Part shown: positions 17,740 through 25,679 of the stretch, piece after piece
Position numbering within the stretch: the stretch's first letter is position 1
How the letters are laid out: every line of letters starts with the position of its first letter
Source: Streptomyces graminofaciens
Lineage (GTDB): Bacteria > Actinomycetota > Actinomycetes > Streptomycetales > Streptomycetaceae
Assembly (NCBI RefSeq): GCF_030294945.1
Contig: NZ_AP018448.1
Span: 7,784,501 to 7,848,500, forward strand
Direction of reading: 5' to 3'
DNA length: 64,000 nucleotides
Translations under genes and position numbers: made by a program
Notes under the pieces: model-generated
Databases searched by the model: none
The model's input: the letters and a program-made list of their open reading frames with translations, nothing else
Told to the model about the DNA's origin: nothing

Positions 17740-18576
17740 TCAGTCCGTTTGATCGGCGCGGTCGTGGAGGACCGACTGCAGGAGGCGTCGGGCGGCCGGT
17801 GCCCGCGCGTTGTCGATCAGGAGCAGTGGGCGGTCGGCCCTGTGGGCGCGTGGCACGACCCCCGAGGACGCCGAGTACGCGTCCGCCACGTCCGCCAGCA
17901 GTGCCCGTACGAGGTGGTGCTCGGCGTGCGCCCGTGCCGCTGCGGACACGGGTGTTCCGTAGTGCCGGGAGAGATGGATCAGGCCGAGCTTCGGGTTGCC
18001 GTCGGCGTTCGGGTGGTCGCGGTACCAGACGGCACCCCTGCGGAGGCGACGGTACGGCGACGACATGCCCTCGCTGTACGCCTCCAGCGACGCCTCCACG
18101 AGCACTTCGACCACCACCGGGCCCGAGTCCGGCAGCGACGACATCAGCCGGGCCGCGAGCCTGCCGCACCACCGGCCCGCCGAACCGGGAGGCCGGGCAC
18201 GCGCGTCGCTCAGCCGCAGGATGCGTTGCGTCTCCGACCGGATGCGCCCCGGATCGCGGCCGTTCCAGCCGCCGGACGCCACGGCGAGGAGGCCGCAGGT
18301 CAGGCGCGGGAAGGTGAGCCGGCCGGTGCCGCCGGGCGCCGGTGCCGCGAACTGCTCGGCGACGCTCAGCAGTGCCTCGTGGAACCCCGGCCCCGACCCG
18401 TCGAGCAACGCCACCGGGGTATGGCCCTGTCGCGCCGTTGCCCGCAGCTCCCGTAGCACCTCGCCCTCGCCCCCGTCCAGCGCCTTCGCCAGCATGACGA
18501 AGGGGAGTTCGTCGGGGTGCGTGGGTATCAGCAGTGCCGCGAGCGTGGTTTCGGTCTGTGGGGGTGCCGTTGTCAT
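17740..18576 (-). CDS. hypothetical protein, 278 aa, possibly shortened at the C-terminus
   Basis: The frame reads as a soluble, Ala/Leu/Arg-rich protein beginning MTTAPPQTETTL, with strong G/C third positions from 18576 onward. Upstream codons in the same frame look noncoding, so ATG 18576 is preferred. No family motif is certain. Segments such as MLAKALDGGEGEVLRELR, VVVEVLVEASLEAY and RPLLLIDNARAPAARRLL suggest an alpha-rich fold; the last resembles a hydrophobic strand of a nucleotide-binding domain, but no Walker A motif is present. The gene ends abruptly about 150 bp before the start of the DUF4157 gene, which could mean that insertion removed its 3' end. Confidence 0.6.
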   Translation of the reverse strand: MTTAPPQTETTLAALLIPTHPDELPFVMLAKALDGGEGEVLRELRATARQGHTPVALLDGSGPGFHEALLSVAEQFAAPAPGGTGRLTFPRLTCGLLAVASGGWNGRDPGRIRSETQRILRLSDARARPPGSAGRWCGRLAARLMSSLPDSGPVVVEVLVEASLEAYSEGMSSPYRRLRRGAVWYRDHPNADGNPKLGLIHLSRHYGTPVSAAARAHAEHHLVRALLADVADAYSASSGVVPRAHRADRPLLLIDNARAPAARRLLQSVLHDRADQTD

Positions 18577-18674
18577 AGCTGCTGTGATTATCAGCAGCCG
18601 GTGAGGGAGGGGGAGTTGCTTCGGAGTGGGGTGGGGATTGGCTGTTTGGTTACGGGAGTGATCGGATACCCGTG

Positions 18675-18836
18675 ATGAAAGAGGCCCAGGTGGAGCGGTT
18701 GATGAGCAGTACCGGGCCGTCAGGGTTCTTGGAGGAGTGGCAGCGCAGACACACGCGGGAGACAGGGCGCGTGCGTCACCGCCGGAGCTTCGGGGACTAC
18801 GCGGTGCTGGAGCCACCGGAGGAGGTCGCCCGCTGA
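18675..18836 (+). CDS. small hypothetical protein, 53 aa
   Basis: A short frame from ATG 18675 (GTG 18672 is also possible) encodes a charged peptide with LEEWQRRHTRETGRVRHRR in the middle and an acidic end. About 85 percent of codons end in G or C. A GGGAG about 20 bases upstream is a poor ribosome site. The last 40 bases overlap the convergent GntR gene. No homologue is recognised. It could be real but is a weak call. Confidence 0.3.
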   Translation: MKEAQVERLMSSTGPSGFLEEWQRRHTRETGRVRHRRSFGDYAVLEPPEEVAR

Positions 18837-19219
18837 CGGGCCTCCGGGGCCAGGGCCTCGTGGACGGCGGCCAGGATCGCTTCCGTGCCGACGCCGAGGG
18901 CGCGGGCGGCCGAGGTGAAGTCACGAGCGAGGGTGGCGAGTTGGACCGGGTCGTGGCCCTTCGGATCGGAGGGGAGCGCCGCGACCCGGGTGCCCGCGCC
19001 CCGGCGGGTGCGGATCAGCTCGGCGGCCTCCAGCTCGCGGTAGGCGCGGGCCACGGTGCCGGGGGCGAGGCCGAGATCGGCGGCGAGCTGGCGTACGGTC
19101 GGCAGCCGTTCGCCCTCGGTCAGCCGGCCGGAGAGGATCAGCGCGGCGAGCTGGGCGCGGATCTGCTCGTACGGCGGTACTTGGCTGGTGGTGTCGACGC
19201 GGACGGCGGGTTCACTCAT
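18797..19219 (-). CDS. GntR-family (YtrA-type) transcriptional regulator
   Basis: A 140-residue repressor with an N-terminal winged helix (PPYEQIRAQLAALILSGRL through LAPGTVARAYRELEAAELI, RTRRGAGTRVA). The short C-terminal helical tail (~residues 85-140) is typical of the YtrA subgroup, which usually controls ABC transporter operons. Here the ATG overlaps the stop of the upstream membrane-protein gene by 8 bp, so regulator and target share an operon. The cluster of TTGTATC/GATACAA and GGGTACAAG sequences before the operon is the likely operator, giving autoregulation. Confidence 0.88.
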   Translation of the reverse strand: MSEPAVRVDTTSQVPPYEQIRAQLAALILSGRLTEGERLPTVRQLAADLGLAPGTVARAYRELEAAELIRTRRGAGTRVAALPSDPKGHDPVQLATLARDFTSAARALGVGTEAILAAVHEALAPEARQRATSSGGSSTA

Positions 19220-19982
19220 CGTCGACGGCCCGGGGTGCCACGACGGTGACCAGGGACCAGCCGAAGGTGAACAGGCTCAGCAGGCCCAGGGGGTAGGCCA
19301 CCAGGAGGGCGAGGGCGCCCAGTCGGCCGGCGCACGCGTTCTCGGTGAGGGCGACGGACATCATCAGCACGACCAGCATCACCTGGCTCGACACCAGCAG
19401 GCCCCATGCGCCGGTGATCGCCCAGGCGCGGTCGCGGCGCTGCTGGTCCTCGCCCGGGCCGTGGGCGATGCGGCGCAGGGCCCAGGCGCAGGCGGGGGCG
19501 CCGATCGCGAGGGCCAGGAACATCGGCCCGCTGTAGTGCGGGCCGGGCCAGGGGCCGAGGGAGGTGCGCATGCCCTCACAGGTGATGGTGACGACCCGCC
19601 CTGCCTGGCGTATGCCGTTGCCGTCGGTGCCGTAGGAGGCTGTGACGGCGCTGATCAGCAGCAGGGTGACGAGGGCCACCGCCTGTAGGAGGACCAGGGG
19701 CGCCATACGGGGCGGCACATGGTCCCGGACCAGACGCGGGGCGAGGCTGGCGGTCCGTACCGCTTCCTGGGGACGCAGGGTCAGGGCGTCCCCGAGCAGC
19801 ACACCCCCCACCGCGCACAGACCGAACGCGGTGATGGCGAACACCAGCGGCATCGTGATGTCGTCGCTGTCCATGGCGATCAGATGCTGCGCGGCCATCA
19901 CGCCCACGGCCAGACCGGTCCAACGGGCGTAGTGGTCGGCGTGGTCGAGGAACCGGGCCTGGAGCGGGACGGTGTCGAGCAT
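19212..19982 (-). CDS. multi-pass membrane protein co-transcribed with the GntR regulator
   Basis: The 256-residue protein has about six hydrophobic segments (for example MPLVFAITAFGLCAVGGVLL, APLVLLQAVALVTLLLISAV and VMLVVLMMSVAL). No transporter signature is evident. Its ATG at 19982 is the first of a two-gene operon that ends with the GntR gene. In many actinomycetes YtrA-type regulators sit with membrane proteins of unknown function or ABC permeases. No ATPase is found here, so the pair is a reduced version or a different stress-responsive system (inference). Confidence 0.8.
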   Translation of the reverse strand: MLDTVPLQARFLDHADHYARWTGLAVGVMAAQHLIAMDSDDITMPLVFAITAFGLCAVGGVLLGDALTLRPQEAVRTASLAPRLVRDHVPPRMAPLVLLQAVALVTLLLISAVTASYGTDGNGIRQAGRVVTITCEGMRTSLGPWPGPHYSGPMFLALAIGAPACAWALRRIAHGPGEDQQRRDRAWAITGAWGLLVSSQVMLVVLMMSVALTENACAGRLGALALLVAYPLGLLSLFTFGWSLVTVVAPRAVDDE

Positions 19983-20003
19983 GCGGAGATCCCCCCAGAT
20001 CTT

Positions 20004-20090
20004 GCATCAGCAGTTTTGTATCAAGCAGTGGGTACAAGTGTGGGTACAAGATGCCCTGGGCGGGATCTTGTGTCAAACGCTCGATACAAG
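20004..20090 (-). promoter_or_regulatory. operator/promoter region of the GntR-membrane operon
   Basis: Within 90 bp upstream of ATG 19982 are TTTGTATCAAG (20014-20024), two GGTACAAG copies 12 bp apart (20031-20038 and 20043-20050), and CTTGTGTC/GATACAAG arranged as an inverted pair at about 20067-20090. Repeated TTGTATC/GTACAAG sequences of this kind are expected for a dimeric GntR repressor. The exact sites and the -10 box were not resolved. Confidence 0.6.
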
Positions 20091-20262
20091 CCAAACCTGC
20101 CTCCGAGCAGGCTCGCTTCGGTCGGCGCGCGGTTGTCGCGCGGGGCACGGCGGCCGTACGGGTGTCGCCGCTCACTCCCTTTTGCCACTTTCGCAACTGT
20201 CACGTTCCGTATGTGATCGCGTACTTTGCGTATGGATTTCTGGCGGGCGACTGGGAGTTGCG

Positions 20263-20997
20263 ATGAGTGCGGAACGAGGCAGATGCGATGCTCGGCGGCA
20301 GCGGGACAGGGTGAAGGAGGTGCTGGACCGCTCGGCGCGGCTGGCGCGGCAGGGGGTCCGGCCGCCCGCGCAGTGCGTTCGACCGGAGCGAGTGGGCGCG
20401 GTCGTCGCGCGGCTGGTGGCGTCGGTGCGGCGGGAGTTACTCACGTTCGACGACCCGTCCGGCTGTGTCGTGCAGGGGGTGTCCGAGCGGAGGCTCGTGC
20501 AGGTGGCCGAGTGTGCCGAGAGCGCGTACCGCCGGGCGCCCGAGGTGCGGCAGTTGTCGACGCGGAAGGGGGCGACGTACGACGAGAGGCCGGGGGTGAT
20601 CCGGTTCGCCGGGAGCACGAGGCTCTCGGATCGCATCCCGTTCCGGCTCGGGGTCATGGACCGTACGGTCGCCGTCATTCCGCTCGACCTGGAGGTCTAT
20701 CGAAACGGGATGCTGATCATCAGGGACCCCGTCGTCGTACGGGCCCTGGTGCGGGCCCATCGGTCCTGGTGGAGCGTCGGGGAGGGTGCGGCCGCGCAGG
20801 CACCGGGCGGGCCGCCGGAGTATCTGGCGGGAGTTCTGGAGTGCCTGCTGTCCGGTGTGACCGACGACGTCGCCGCCGCCCGGCTCGGGCTGTCGGGCCG
20901 CACGTACACCCGCAGGGTGGCCGACCTGCTGGGGATGCTCGGTGCGGTGAACCGGTTCCAGGCGGGAGCGCGCGCGGCGGAGCGGGGCTGGGTGTGA
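20263..20997 (+). CDS. helix-turn-helix (LuxR C-terminal-like) regulator
   Basis: The 244-residue cytosolic protein starts at ATG 20263 behind a GGGAG site. The middle (~residues 85-165) resembles the TrmB/LuxR-associated domain of Streptomyces HTH regulators (TRLSDRIPFRLGVMDRTVAV, RDPVVVRALVRAHRSWW). The C-terminal ~50 residues form a LuxR-type helix-turn-helix (LLSGVTDDVAAARLGLSGRT, TRRVADLLGMLG). Genes of this type are often next to small exported inhibitors, and an I36-like inhibitor gene follows 133 bp downstream. It may control that gene (inference). Confidence 0.75.
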   Translation: MSAERGRCDARRQRDRVKEVLDRSARLARQGVRPPAQCVRPERVGAVVARLVASVRRELLTFDDPSGCVVQGVSERRLVQVAECAESAYRRAPEVRQLSTRKGATYDERPGVIRFAGSTRLSDRIPFRLGVMDRTVAVIPLDLEVYRNGMLIIRDPVVVRALVRAHRSWWSVGEGAAAQAPGGPPEYLAGVLECLLSGVTDDVAAARLGLSGRTYTRRVADLLGMLGAVNRFQAGARAAERGWV

Positions 20998-21130
20998 CCG
21001 GGCCGCCGTCCTGTTGTCCGTTCAAGCGGTGGCGAGTTGACGCCATGTCCGCCCATCGAGGCCGGTCCCCGGCGAATCTGCTGGTGCGGGAAACAACACC
21101 GCATGGAACGGGATGAAAGGAACAGTCGTG

Positions 21131-21517
21131 ATGACGTCGAAGCGATCCAAGCTCTCCCGGACACTGGCGGCAGTGGCGATCACCGCCTGCTCGCTCTTCA
21201 GCGCCTCCTCCACCGTGGCGGCCCAGGCCGGGGCTCCGGCCGCCTGGGAATGCGGCGAGTGGTCCTTCTGCATCTACTCGGGCGCGGGCGGGACCGGCTC
21301 CCGCCTCGAGATGCGGGACGGGGTGTACGACCTCGGAGGCGTGGGCGGCGGTGTGCTCGACAACAACGTCCACTCGGTGAAGAACATCTCCGGCGACGCC
21401 TGGTGCCTGTACGACTACATGGGCTACGAGGGCCTGCTGACCCGCATCCAGGACTCGTACACCGGGCCCATCAGCGCGAGCATCGGCGAGAAGGTCACCT
21501 CCGTCCAGGCCTGTTGA
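21131..21517 (+). CDS. secreted peptidase inhibitor family I36-like protein
   Basis: A 128-residue exported protein with a signal peptide ending near STVAAQA. The mature part has the beta-gamma-crystallin/I36-like pattern: WECGEWSFCIYSGAGGTG, then a conserved DNNVHSVKNIS and WCLYDYMGYEG. Four Cys are positioned for two disulfides. Family knowledge links I36 proteins (SMI-type) to inhibition of secreted metalloproteases. ATG 21131 is preferred because AAGGA lies about ten bases upstream; in-frame starts at 21113 and 21128 are alternatives. Confidence 0.82.
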   Translation: MTSKRSKLSRTLAAVAITACSLFSASSTVAAQAGAPAAWECGEWSFCIYSGAGGTGSRLEMRDGVYDLGGVGGGVLDNNVHSVKNISGDAWCLYDYMGYEGLLTRIQDSYTGPISASIGEKVTSVQAC

Positions 21518-21640
21518 CGGGGTGTGACGGGGGCTGCTGAGTTCAGGGCCTGTTGACGGACGGGAGGGCCGGGCGTGTCCGGCCCTCCCGTCCGAGCGGG
21601 CACCGCGTGATGCGACAAGAACCGGGCTCGACGGGGACGG

Positions 21641-22633
21641 TCACCCCACCGTGATCGAGTCCAGCTTCTCCCGCAGATACACATGCGAGTCCACCGCCGG
21701 GTACGCCACCCGCCCCACCGGCGCGGGCACCGACTCCACGACCGTGCCCGGGGTGCACTCGCCGAAGTAGACCAGCGACATCAGCTCCTCGGTGGGTTCG
21801 TCGGCCGGGGGCGGGAGGACGCGGTGGCGGCCGGAGCGCCAGCGGGCGCCGGTCCAGCGGGACATCAGGTCGCCGATGTTGATGGTGAAGGCCTCGGGGT
21901 CGTACGGGGCGTCCTCCCAGCCACCCTCGTCCGTGAACACCTGGAGTCCGCCCTTGCCGGCCTGGCGGTCGAGGATCGTGACCGTGCCGAAGTCGGTGTG
22001 CGGGCCGATACGGAACTGGCCGGGGACCGGGTCGCCGATGACCTCGGTACCCGGGTACCAGTTGATGTTGAAGCCGTAGGTGGGGTGGCTCATGTGGCGG
22101 GAGAAGAAGTCCGGTTCCAGGCCGAGCGCCTCGCCGAGGAGGGAGAGGAGTTCGTTCTCCAGCTCGCCCATGCGCGCCAGGTACTCCTCGCAGAGCGTGC
22201 GCAGTTCGGGGACCTCGGACGGCCAGACGTTCGGGGCGTACCACTCCGCGTTCACCGCCGGATCGTCGAACGGCTCGTGCGTCGCGAAGGTCAGGGACTC
22301 CTTGAGGTCGGGCGGGGTCTCCGTACCCTCCGAGTAGCCGTTCGCCTCGGCGCCCGGGCCGAGCCAGCCGCGCCCGCCGACCTTCACCTCGTACGCCTGC
22401 TTGGCCGGGACGGAGAGCAGGAAGAAGGCGCGGGCCGCCTCGCGGATGCGGGTGCGGAGCGTGGGGTCGACGCCGTGGCCGGTGACGAGAAGGAAACCGG
22501 CGGTCTGGAGGGCGTCGTCGACAGTGCGGGCGATGGCGGCCCTGGCGCCCGGGTCGCCGTCGCGCCAGGGGCGCAGGTCGATGGTCGGGATACGGGGGGC
22601 GGGGGTCTCGGGCGTCGTCACGGGGTCAGTCAC
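21641..22633 (-). CDS. 2-oxoglutarate/Fe(II)-dependent dioxygenase, isopenicillin N synthase family
   Basis: The 330-residue protein shows the DIOX_N segment (IPTIDLRPW, GFLLVTGHGVD) and the double-stranded beta-helix iron triad: H212 and D214 in GPHTDFGTVT and H270 in GRHRVLPP. These enzymes oxidise small molecules with 2-oxoglutarate and O2. The GTG start at 22633 overlaps the stop of the upstream deaminase by 8 bp, so the two are one transcript. The pair suggests a nucleobase or nucleoside catabolic step (inference); the substrate is unknown. Confidence 0.9.
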   Translation of the reverse strand: MTDPVTTPETPAPRIPTIDLRPWRDGDPGARAAIARTVDDALQTAGFLLVTGHGVDPTLRTRIREAARAFFLLSVPAKQAYEVKVGGRGWLGPGAEANGYSEGTETPPDLKESLTFATHEPFDDPAVNAEWYAPNVWPSEVPELRTLCEEYLARMGELENELLSLLGEALGLEPDFFSRHMSHPTYGFNINWYPGTEVIGDPVPGQFRIGPHTDFGTVTILDRQAGKGGLQVFTDEGGWEDAPYDPEAFTINIGDLMSRWTGARWRSGRHRVLPPPADEPTEELMSLVYFGECTPGTVVESVPAPVGRVAYPAVDSHVYLREKLDSITVG

Positions 22634-23075
22634 CGATGTCCTCGTTCCATAGGGCCGGGTGCTTTTCGATGAAGTCGCGCATCAGGGCCACGCACTCCAC
22701 GTCGTCCAGCAGCACGATCTCCACGCCGTGCTCCGCCAGCCAGTCGTGGCCCCCGTGGAACGTGGTCGCCTCGCCGACGACCACCCGGGAGATGCCGAAC
22801 TGCCGGACCAGCCCGGAGCAGTACCAGCAGGGAGACAGCGTCGTCACCATCGTCGTACCCCGATACGTACGCTGCCGGCCCGCCGCGCGGAACGCGGCCG
22901 TCTCGGCGTGCGTCGACGGGTCGCCGTCCTGGACGCGGCGGTTGTGACCGCGCCCGAGGAGTGTGCCGTCCGGGCCGTAGAGGGCGGCGCCGATGGGGAT
23001 GCCGCCCTCGGCGAGGCCGGCGCGGGCCTCGGCCAGGGCGGTGGCCAGCCATGCCCGTGCTGTTGTCCGATCCAC
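22626..23075 (-). CDS. nucleoside/cytosine deaminase family protein
   Basis: A cytidine-deaminase-fold enzyme of 149 residues with the zinc site HAE (H56, E58) and PCWYC (C83, C86). The surrounding sequence IPIGAALYGPDGTLLGRGHN is characteristic of the CodA-like/guanine deaminase group, which hydrolyses the amino group of cytosine or a related base. GTG 23075 is favoured because AGAGGG lies about eight bases upstream; GTG 23081 adds two residues. It is translationally coupled to the downstream 2OG oxygenase. A divergent exported lyase gene lies 106 bp away. Confidence 0.9.
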   Translation of the reverse strand: MDRTTARAWLATALAEARAGLAEGGIPIGAALYGPDGTLLGRGHNRRVQDGDPSTHAETAAFRAAGRQRTYRGTTMVTTLSPCWYCSGLVRQFGISRVVVGEATTFHGGHDWLAEHGVEIVLLDDVECVALMRDFIEKHPALWNEDIGD

Positions 23076-23181
23076 ATTCACACCCTCTAGTCTGATCTTC
23101 GTATCGGCGGGGAGGGGGAAAACCGCCGACTCGGGAGGGGGGATCCAGGGCCGAACGGCGGCCCCCGAACGAAAGTTGACC

Positions 23182-25551
23182 ATGAGACGCATCGCTATGC
23201 CGTTAACGGCTCGGCTCGTCGCGCTGACCACCGCGGCGGTGACCGTGACGGCGACCCTGGTGGCCGCCCCGTCGGCCGTGGCCGAGAACACGGCCGCATC
23301 CGACCTCACCTGGTCGGCCATCACCTTCGGACAGTCCACCGACCTCAACTTCGCCTCCAACGTGCTGCCCGAGAAGGTCGGCACCAACTACGCGAGGCCC
23401 GACCACCCCGGCACCCTCGACGGCCGCATCGTGCTGGAGAGCCGTGGTGGCAAGCTCGCCCCCGGCCACGACGGAATCACCTTCTACCAGACCGCCCTCA
23501 ACCCGAAGACGGACAACTTCGTCCTCACCGCCGACATGACCGTCGAGCAGTTCGGGCCGGAGACCGGCGCCGCCGTCAACTCCGCCGACAGCGCGGGGAT
23601 CATGGTGCGGGACGTGAACGGCGCACCCCGCCAGGACCCGATGGTCCTCGGCTTCGAGGAGGTGCCCGCCGCCTCCGACATCTTCGGCGCGGGCATGATG
23701 AAGCAGGGTGTGAGCGGCTTCAGCCGCACGGGTGTCGTCAAGCCGTACGGCAATCCGGGCGGCGCCCTCAAAGCCACCCCCTTCACCAAGGACTCGAAGT
23801 ACGCGCTGCCCACCGGCACCCCGGTCAGCCTGCGGCTGGAGCGCACCGACACCGAGTTCGTGATGTCGGCGACCTTCACACACGCCGGTGAGCCCGCGAC
23901 CTTCGAGCAGCGCGTGGCCGGCGCCGACTGGGTCCAGGACATCGACCCCGACCACATGTACGTCGGGTTCTACGCCGCCCGCAACGCCAAGGTCAGCTTC
24001 GCCAACGCCCGCCTGGAGCTGAGCGAGGCGCACACCCAGCCGCGTACGCCGGTCCAGACGACCCCCGTGGCGCCCGCCCTGGCCCTGCTCTCCCCGGCCG
24101 AGACCAGCACCCGCGACTACACGCTGCGGGCGCGCCCCAACCACGACGGCGTCATCACTGTCGCCGACGCCGCCGGTGAGCGGGTCGCCGAGGGGCGGGT
24201 CAAGGCGAACAAGGTGTTCAGCCACCTCGTCCAACTCGCCTCCGACGAGGCGGAGTTCAAGCTCACCTTCACGCCGGACGACGGCACCGGCAGCGGCGCC
24301 CCGGTGAGCAAGTCGCTTAAGGTCACCAGGAAGCCGTACGGCCCGCGCGGCGACGGTTCCGTCATCCACACCTCGCCCAGCGGCACGGCCGCCGCCACCG
24401 GTACGGCCGCCGACCCCGTGGACCTCGCCACGGCCCTCAAGTACGTGGCCCCCGGCGGCAAGGTGCTGATGCACGGCGGGACGTACCAGCCGACCGGCAC
24501 GCTCAACGTGAGCGCCGCGTACAGCGGTCTGCCCGGGAAGCCCAAGACGCTGAAGCCGTACCGGAACGAGCAGGTCGTCGTCGACGGACGCGACGCGCTC
24601 GAAGTGGTGCTGCGCCTGGACGCCGACCACTGGCGGGTGAAGGGCTTCCACATCACGCACGCGGCGGCCAACGCCATGCGCGTCAGCGGCAGCCACAACA
24701 AGGTCCAGCGGATGCTGTTCAACTACAACGGCAACACCGGCTTCCAGATCACCGGCAGCGGCACGGACCCGGCGATGTGGCCGTCGTACAACCTCGTCCA
24801 GGGCAACGAGTCCCACGACAACCGGGACATCGACGACGAGAACGCCGACGGCTTCGCCGCCAAGCTCGGCGTGGGCGCGGGCAACGTCTTCCGGGGCAAC
24901 ATCGCCCACCACAACATCGACGACGGCTGGGACCTCTACAACCGCACCAACGAGGGCGCCAACCTGCCGATCACCCTCGTGGACAACATCGCCTACGCCA
25001 ACGGCCGCCTCAGCAACGGCTACGACGAGGACAGCAACCGGGGCAGCGGCTTCAAGCTCGGCGGCGAGGGCCTGCCCGTCGACCACGTGGTCCGTCGGAA
25101 CATCGCCTTCGACAACAACCTCGACGGTTTCACGGACAACTTCAACCCGGGCCGGATGACGCTGACCCGCAACACGTCCTTCGACAACAAGCGGTTCAAC
25201 TACATCGCCCGCTTCAACCCGTACTTCACGGCGGAGCAGCAGGGCGTCTACCGCGACAACCTCTCGTTCCGCACGGCGGACGGCCCCGGGGGCGCCCATC
25301 CGGTGCGGGACTTCCTCTCCGGAGACGTGAACGACACGAACGTCCTCTTCGACGGCGATCACGCCGTGAACTCCGACGGCACGACCACCGCGACGACCGC
25401 CGACTTCCGCTCACTCACCCCGCCGGAGTCCTTCGCCCGCCACCGCGACGGCACCCCACGCCACGGGGCGTTCCTGCGGCCGACCCGCACGAGCCCGCTG
25501 AACACGGCGGGGACGGGCGGGGGACGGATCGGGGCGCTGGCCGGCCGCTGA
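23182..25551 (+). CDS. secreted pectate lyase-like protein (PL9-type right-handed beta-helix)
   Basis: The 789-residue exported protein has a signal peptide (to about AVAENTAA), an N-terminal beta-sandwich of ~330 residues, a linker with repeated Pro/Thr, and a C-terminal beta-helix. PL9 signatures are visible: ENADGFAAKLGVGAGNVFRG, IDDGWDLYNR and GSGFKLGGEG, with many Asn-ladder residues (NESHDN, NIAYANG). The usual PL9 catalytic lysine would be the Lys in FAAK. It probably cleaves pectate or a related polyuronate outside the cell. The N-terminal domain is longer than in simple PL9 enzymes and may bind substrate. Confidence 0.85.
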   Translation: MRRIAMPLTARLVALTTAAVTVTATLVAAPSAVAENTAASDLTWSAITFGQSTDLNFASNVLPEKVGTNYARPDHPGTLDGRIVLESRGGKLAPGHDGITFYQTALNPKTDNFVLTADMTVEQFGPETGAAVNSADSAGIMVRDVNGAPRQDPMVLGFEEVPAASDIFGAGMMKQGVSGFSRTGVVKPYGNPGGALKATPFTKDSKYALPTGTPVSLRLERTDTEFVMSATFTHAGEPATFEQRVAGADWVQDIDPDHMYVGFYAARNAKVSFANARLELSEAHTQPRTPVQTTPVAPALALLSPAETSTRDYTLRARPNHDGVITVADAAGERVAEGRVKANKVFSHLVQLASDEAEFKLTFTPDDGTGSGAPVSKSLKVTRKPYGPRGDGSVIHTSPSGTAAATGTAADPVDLATALKYVAPGGKVLMHGGTYQPTGTLNVSAAYSGLPGKPKTLKPYRNEQVVVDGRDALEVVLRLDADHWRVKGFHITHAAANAMRVSGSHNKVQRMLFNYNGNTGFQITGSGTDPAMWPSYNLVQGNESHDNRDIDDENADGFAAKLGVGAGNVFRGNIAHHNIDDGWDLYNRTNEGANLPITLVDNIAYANGRLSNGYDEDSNRGSGFKLGGEGLPVDHVVRRNIAFDNNLDGFTDNFNPGRMTLTRNTSFDNKRFNYIARFNPYFTAEQQGVYRDNLSFRTADGPGGAHPVRDFLSGDVNDTNVLFDGDHAVNSDGTTTATTADFRSLTPPESFARHRDGTPRHGAFLRPTRTSPLNTAGTGGGRIGALAGR

Positions 25552-25570
25552 CCGCCCGGACGGACCCGCC

Positions 25571-25592
25571 GCCCCGGTGCCTTCACCGGGGC
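25571..25592. terminator. bidirectional terminator hairpin
   Basis: Perfect GCCCCGGTG / CACCGGGGC with a 4-base loop between the convergent pectate-lyase-like and NACHT genes. Confidence 0.8.
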
Positions 25593-25679
25593 GGCTCCCC
25601 GGCCATCCAGTCACGCATGGCGGCGATGTTCTGCCAGGACGCTTTCTGCAGGCTCGGGGAGACGCCCATCGTGTCGAAC

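Noticed and set aside
25583..25669. Twenty-eight-codon frame downstream of the NACHT gene (contains SWQNIAAMRDWMAGEPPR)
   Set aside because: Its end lies within the terminator stem and it has no ribosome site of its own; it could be a gene relic but cannot be supported.
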